From contig DFQC01000041.1 of assembly GCA_002377585.1 (NCBI GenBank), positions 1 through 26,814 of the forward strand: DNA of 26,814 bases, read 5' to 3'. How positions within the stretch are numbered: position 1 is the stretch's first letter; every line of letters begins with the position of its first letter. Position numbers and translations under genes: made by a program. Origin of the DNA: Anaerolineales bacterium UBA3499. GTDB lineage: Bacteria > Chloroflexota > Anaerolineae > Anaerolineales > UBA11657. The notes under the pieces were generated by a model, which saw nothing but the letters and a program-made list of their open reading frames with translations, had not been told where the DNA came from and did not search any database. This document shows positions 23,054 through 26,814 of this stretch, piece after piece.

Positions 23054-24184
23054 TCACTTGCGATCAATCAAATGTGCCCATGATAATGATTCAAATTGTT
23101 TTGCTTTTCGCACAACACGTGCTCCCACCACAACCTCTAGATAACGTGGGTGCAAACCTGGTTCAGTATCAGCACAACGAAAAACTCTCACATCACTCTC
23201 TTTCAAAATCTCACCCACTTCCACATCTCTCAAAAAGTATATTCCAGTCCTTGTGGGTTTGTGGAAAGGTAATTCTGCATCATATATACCTGTCCTAATA
23301 TGTCCAAGTAAATTATTAGTATCTGGACCATTAAGAATTCTTTGTTTATATTCATCATCATTTTCTATTTTTCTAATCTGATCAACCATAGCTACTAACT
23401 CGTCTGGCTCAATAGCAAAAAAATGATCAGTTCCTTTGGCGCTCCTGTCATATGTAAAATGTTTCTCCACAATATCTGCCCCTATTGCTACGGCAAGACC
23501 TGGAGCTGCAATAGGATTAATAGAATGATCAGAGAACCCTACAGGAACTGAGAAGGCCCGTTTGAAAAGATGTATATTTGATAGATGTACCTCGTTTATT
23601 TCTGTAGGATATGCTGAGACACAATGTAACAAACCTACCTGACTCTCGTCTAAAGCATCTAAAGCTTCTTCTACCTGACCCAATGTATGCACACCGGTAC
23701 TTATCAATACAGGCAACCCTTGTAATGCTACCTCTTTCAATAATGGAATGTGAGATATAGTAAATGAAGGGATCTTTACAAAATCTACACCACCTTGAAT
23801 CATGGCCTGTAAACCAATAAATCCATCAGCAGATGCACCTAACAATAAACCATGATCATGAGCATATCTCTTTAATTGCGGCACCCATTCATTAGGAATT
23901 TCATTTCTGCGTATTACCTCAGAAATTTCTTCATCACCATAAAATACTCCATATTTTGTCTTGGGAGGATAACATTCAGCAGCAAGTGGGATTTGTATTT
24001 TGACAGCATCACATTTAGCAGTCGCTGCTATATCAATTAGCTGTTTTGCTCTCCACAATTCTCCGTCATGATTAGAACCTATTTCTGCTATCACAAAACA
24101 GTCGGACCCTATGCCAATGGATGTATCATCGATATAAATCGGGTTATATGTATTCCTATTGGTCGAATTATTATTAGATTGCAT
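23054..24184 (-). CDS. neuB: N-acetylneuraminate synthase family protein (NeuB/SpsE/PseI/LegI-like)
   Basis: 376 residues from ATG 24184, with AAGG 6 bases upstream. TIM-barrel domain with AEIGSNHDGE at 33-42, VKIQ at 61-64, a STGVH segment, LLHCVSAYPT, GFSDHS, IVEKHFTYD and KGTDH motifs; these are the PEP- and metal-binding hallmarks of the family. A C-terminal SAF/antifreeze-like domain occupies about residues 305-376, as in full-length NeuB. The enzyme condenses phosphoenolpyruvate with a hexosamine to give a nine-carbon 2-keto acid. Which variant (neuraminic, legionaminic, pseudaminic or another) cannot be told. The cytidylyltransferase fusion lies just upstream (107-base gap) and the formyltransferase just downstream. 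The symbol marks the family. Confidence 0.93.
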   Translation of the reverse strand: MQSNNNSTNRNTYNPIYIDDTSIGIGSDCFVIAEIGSNHDGELWRAKQLIDIAATAKCDAVKIQIPLAAECYPPKTKYGVFYGDEEISEVIRRNEIPNEWVPQLKRYAHDHGLLLGASADGFIGLQAMIQGGVDFVKIPSFTISHIPLLKEVALQGLPVLISTGVHTLGQVEEALDALDESQVGLLHCVSAYPTEINEVHLSNIHLFKRAFSVPVGFSDHSINPIAAPGLAVAIGADIVEKHFTYDRSAKGTDHFFAIEPDELVAMVDQIRKIENDDEYKQRILNGPDTNNLLGHIRTGIYDAELPFHKPTRTGIYFLRDVEVGEILKESDVRVFRCADTEPGLHPRYLEVVVGARVVRKAKQFESLSWAHLIDRK

Positions 24185-24291
24185 AACTTACCTTGGTCTA
24201 TCCCTGATCAACAAGGACTATCGCCCTAACGACAAGTTGAATAAATATCCTCAACAAATTTAGTCACAATCAGTAATACTTTCTGCGGTGA

Positions 24292-26370
24292 TCATCGAGC
24301 TTGAAATACAGGTCGAATTATTGGCCCTTCCAGAAAAGATTCCGGTTGAGTTTCATTAAGCCAACCTGAAATAGTCTTAAGAACATCTGCATATGTGTGA
24401 AGAGTTTGCTCTATATGAGCATGATTATGCGATGTACTCATATTGTGCGCTCCAAGCGACAAAATGCCTCTCTTATTTAATTCTTGAATAAACAAGGTTC
24501 TAATAACTGCACTCTCACAATCAGCAATGTCTGAAAAACGAATAAGAGACCAGCTAGGATGACCCACACACTCTATACAGTCCTGCAAACCTGCTTCCCT
24601 GGACATAACATTGAGTCCATCCTGTAGTTTCTTGCCATTAGACTTGATGGTATCTAAAGCATCAGTGGTTTTAAGAATATCGATTACTTTCAGTGCGGCA
24701 GCAATGGATGCTATTTCTCCGCCCATAGTAAAGCTAAAAAATATTTCTTCAAACATAGTCATTACTTCTGTTTTTCCAAGAATACATGATATGGGAAACC
24801 CATTCCCCATAGCTTTGCCGAAACAGGCTAAATCAGGAATAACTCCATAAAACTTCTGTGCGCCGCCCAAACCGAAATGAAATCCACTGCAAATCTCATC
24901 AAAAATTAGCAACGTACCGTGCAGTTGAGTTAGTTCCTTTACACCCTCTAAGTAACCTGGGTCTGGCTCTACAAAGTTAACAGGCTCCATGATGACTGCC
25001 GCAAACTCCCCAGGATGTTTTTCTAATAATGTAGACAATGAGTCCAAGTCATTGTAATCGAACTTATGTGTAAGAGATTGAACCACTTCCGGAACTCCTA
25101 AATTGCGGGTGGTAGTTCCGACATACCAATCTTGCCAGCCATGATAACCACAGCAAGCTATTCTATCTCTACCCGTAAAAGCTCGAGCAGCCCGTACTGC
25201 ACCAGATGTAGCATCAGAACCATTCTTACCAAAACGAACCATTTCAGCACAAGGAACCAAATCCACAAGCTGTTCCGCCAACTCTATCTCTAATGGATGC
25301 GGCAATGAAAAACTATGCCCTTCAGCAATTTGCTGAGTTACAGCTGAATTTACTTCATGGTTTGCATAACCAAGTATGTTGGGCAACAATCCTTGTACAT
25401 AGTCAATATATTCGTTACCATCAACATCCCAAACCAGACAACCTGCACCACTTTTAAGAAATACTGGTGATACTCCCTGGACGTACTGTGTGTAACCTTT
25501 ACTAAAAGTTTGTGAACCACCTGGAATTGTTTTATTTGATCTAGCAAACCACTTTTCTGATTGATCCAAACACAGTCTTGGTGCCGCTTTTGCTATTGCT
25601 TGCGAATACAATGATTGGTAATATCCCTCATTCATAATAGCTCCACTATTACTATTCAAAAGATCTGGTTTCTGATCCAACAATCCTAATATATCATTCA
25701 TAAGTATTGGTGAACAATCTGTCAAATTATCACAAACACTCCTGACAAAATCCAAATCGCTTTCTTCATCCACAGTCCAACGCAGATTCCTCGAAGATAA
25801 ATCGACTTCATTTTCTACGTTGCAAAGAGAGAATCTGTCAGAAGTGCGAATATAAGGAGTAACATGTTCACGGTCAGATTGTTTGGTCGCCTCCTCCCAT
25901 GCACGAGCTAAAGCTTCGAAAGAAAAAACTTCAGTGTCCAAACCATCGGGATAGGTATATCGTAATGTATTTGTGGCATAATCACATCCGCTTTCAAAAA
26001 ACCTTTTTACTACCGTGTCAATTACGGATGGATCAATTAGAGGACAATCTCCTGTGATCCGAACTATCGGATTCGCATCGTAAAACTTAGCTGCTTGATA
26101 ATACCGATCCAGTACGTCTAGTTCATTACCCCGAAAACATTCTACCCCAATACTGGCACAATATTTCATAATGGGATCATCTAAACTATGATCTGATGTA
26201 GCTACAACCAGCTGTTTTATTGTTGATGCACCCTTCACCTGATTAATAACGTGCCAAAGCATTGGCTTACCGGATATATCAGTTAGAATCTTGCCAGGCA
26301 GTCTTTTTGATCCCATCCTAGCTTGCACTATACAAAATATGTTGTCAGAATTGTAGTTGATAGCGCTCAA
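24292..26370 (-). CDS. Fusion: SpsF-type cytidylyltransferase + class III (GSA-type) aminotransferase
   Basis: 692 residues in one uninterrupted frame. Domain 1 (about 10-235): VQARMGSKRLPGK at 15-27, VVATSD at 55-60, ITGDCPLIDP at 105-114, typical of SpsF/CMP-NeuAc-synthetase-like transferases. Linker about 236-270. Domain 2 (about 271-680): IPGGSQTFSKG at 282-292, DVDGNEYID at 315-323, GSDATSGAVRAAR at 384-396, FDEICSGF at 490-497 with Asp491, and CFGKAMGNG at 516-524 with Lys519 as the PLP lysine, all of the glutamate-1-semialdehyde aminomutase type. It probably activates the NeuB product with CTP and moves or adds an amine. It uses TTG 26370 because no ATG/GTG precedes the nucleotide loop. 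The preceding stop is 12 bases away. Confidence 0.93.
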   Translation of the reverse strand: MSAINYNSDNIFCIVQARMGSKRLPGKILTDISGKPMLWHVINQVKGASTIKQLVVATSDHSLDDPIMKYCASIGVECFRGNELDVLDRYYQAAKFYDANPIVRITGDCPLIDPSVIDTVVKRFFESGCDYATNTLRYTYPDGLDTEVFSFEALARAWEEATKQSDREHVTPYIRTSDRFSLCNVENEVDLSSRNLRWTVDEESDLDFVRSVCDNLTDCSPILMNDILGLLDQKPDLLNSNSGAIMNEGYYQSLYSQAIAKAAPRLCLDQSEKWFARSNKTIPGGSQTFSKGYTQYVQGVSPVFLKSGAGCLVWDVDGNEYIDYVQGLLPNILGYANHEVNSAVTQQIAEGHSFSLPHPLEIELAEQLVDLVPCAEMVRFGKNGSDATSGAVRAARAFTGRDRIACCGYHGWQDWYVGTTTRNLGVPEVVQSLTHKFDYNDLDSLSTLLEKHPGEFAAVIMEPVNFVEPDPGYLEGVKELTQLHGTLLIFDEICSGFHFGLGGAQKFYGVIPDLACFGKAMGNGFPISCILGKTEVMTMFEEIFFSFTMGGEIASIAAALKVIDILKTTDALDTIKSNGKKLQDGLNVMSREAGLQDCIECVGHPSWSLIRFSDIADCESAVIRTLFIQELNKRGILSLGAHNMSTSHNHAHIEQTLHTYADVLKTISGWLNETQPESFLEGPIIRPVFQAR

Positions 26371-26382
26371 ACCAATTTGGTA

Positions 26383-26814
26383 CTAACCCTCTGGATTGTA
26401 AGTAAGATTACTTTTTTCATTTGGTACAGAAAATAAACGCAAAATAATGCCGTGGTATTCCGCAATTGCATCATCAGTTACATCTATCCCAAGTGTTACT
26501 GAGGTCAATTGTGTACATCCCAATCTCTGAAAAACTCGACGATAGTTCCGGGCGAAAACATATCCATCATTAGCAAACTCTGGCTCCACGGTGACAATAT
26601 ATCTTCTGGCCACTCGCACCATTTCTGGAAAAATCTTTTTGCTTTTGGGATGCACATGCATTAGCACTGCCATAGTGAAAATTACGTCACTGCTATCCGT
26701 AGTCAGTAATGGCAATTTGTCCTCTAGACTTCCAACATTAATGTTGGTATTTCTGTATAGATCAGGGAATACACTGCTCATTAGTTTTATAGCTTCAGGA
26801 TTGATCTCCACTCC
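26383..26814 (-). CDS. Class I SAM-dependent methyltransferase, C-terminal part (5' end cut by window edge)
   Basis: The frame is open to the last base of the window, so the GTG at 26811 is an internal Val rather than a start. The first visible residues, GVEINPEA, are the strand-2 acidic motif that binds the SAM ribose, meaning the glycine-rich motif I lies outside. Next come LTTDSSDVIFTMAVLMHVHP (motif II and post-motif), VARRYIVTVEPE and a Tyr/Arg-rich C-terminus. The pattern resembles the pseudaminic acid biosynthesis-associated methylases, but that is only by eye. About 143 C-terminal residues are present. It ends 12 bases before the fusion gene, which places it in the same operon. Confidence 0.75.
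   Translation of the reverse strand, partial: GVEINPEAIKLMSSVFPDLYRNTNINVGSLEDKLPLLTTDSSDVIFTMAVLMHVHPKSKKIFPEMVRVARRYIVTVEPEFANDGYVFARNYRRVFQRLGCTQLTSVTLGIDVTDDAIAEYHGIILRLFSVPNEKSNLTYNPEG

Noticed and set aside
24185..24291. Promoter or terminator in the longest gap (107 bases) before NeuB
   Set aside because: No box pair with acceptable spacing and no stem plus T-run was found; only the NeuB ribosome site is supportable.
25550..25670. Possibility that the SpsF/aminotransferase fusion is a sequencing or assembly error
   Set aside because: The frame runs through the linker without a stop, and no start codon with a ribosome site is seen for a separate aminotransferase; both domains are complete.
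26809..26811. GTG as a start codon for the right-edge methyltransferase
   Set aside because: The codon before it is in frame and gives the Gly of the conserved SAM-binding strand, so the gene continues beyond the window.
1..26814. Mobile element, prophage, CRISPR, tRNA or rRNA content
   Set aside because: No transposase or integrase motifs, no regular spaced repeats and no cloverleaf-like or rRNA-like stretches were recognised on either strand.

Overview
The window is one polysaccharide/glycan biosynthesis locus. All 26 supportable genes (24 complete, one cut at each edge) lie on the minus strand and are read from the right edge towards position 1. They are packed like one long operon. Most junctions overlap or leave fewer than 45 bases, and the longest non-coding gap is about 107 bases (24185-24291). 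I see no RNA genes, transposases, integrases, CRISPR arrays or clear terminators. The DNA is AT-rich by eye and uses the standard code with several likely TTG and GTG starts. The gene types (NeuB-like and KdsB-like enzymes, carbamoyl- and formyl-transferases, several methyltransferases) fit a bacterium, probably Gram-negative, making a heavily decorated surface glycan. The species cannot be named from the sequence.

In transcription order, block 1 (26814-20243) holds the end of a SAM methyltransferase, a fused SpsF-type cytidylyltransferase/class III aminotransferase, a NeuB-family PEP-condensing synthase, a sugar N-formyltransferase, a DegT-type aminotransferase, a WbqC-family protein and an extended SDR. 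Block 2 (20243-13750) holds a metallophosphoesterase, an ATP-grasp ligase, a PIG-L deacetylase, a PseG-like UDP-sugar hydrolase, a 2-hydroxyacid dehydrogenase and a Gfo/Idh/MocA oxidoreductase. It has several ATGA/GTGA stop-start overlaps. Blocks 1 and 2 together look like a route to a CMP-activated nonulosonic (sialic/legionaminic/pseudaminic-like) acid with unusual N-acyl groups.

Block 3 (13747-6416) holds an extended SDR epimerase, two methyltransferases with an N-terminal four-cysteine zinc motif, a classical SDR, an FkbM methyltransferase, a second Gfo/Idh/MocA oxidoreductase, a divergent KdsB-like cytidylyltransferase and an inositol-monophosphatase-like phosphatase. This could be a second, separate CMP-sugar-acid module. 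Block 4 (6325-1) holds a large GT-B-like surface carbohydrate protein, an RmlD-like reductase, a GT2 and a GT4 glycosyltransferase, and the N-terminal part of a NodU/CmcH-type carbamoyltransferase. This block covers assembly and final decoration.

The window has no Wzx flippase, Wzy polymerase or ABC exporter, and no classical PseB/LegB, PseH/LegH or NeuC. Either these lie outside the window, or related enzymes here (the extended SDRs, the formyltransferase, the ATP-grasp ligase) replace some of them. The exact sugar cannot be read from the sequence; pathway statements below are inference unless marked otherwise.
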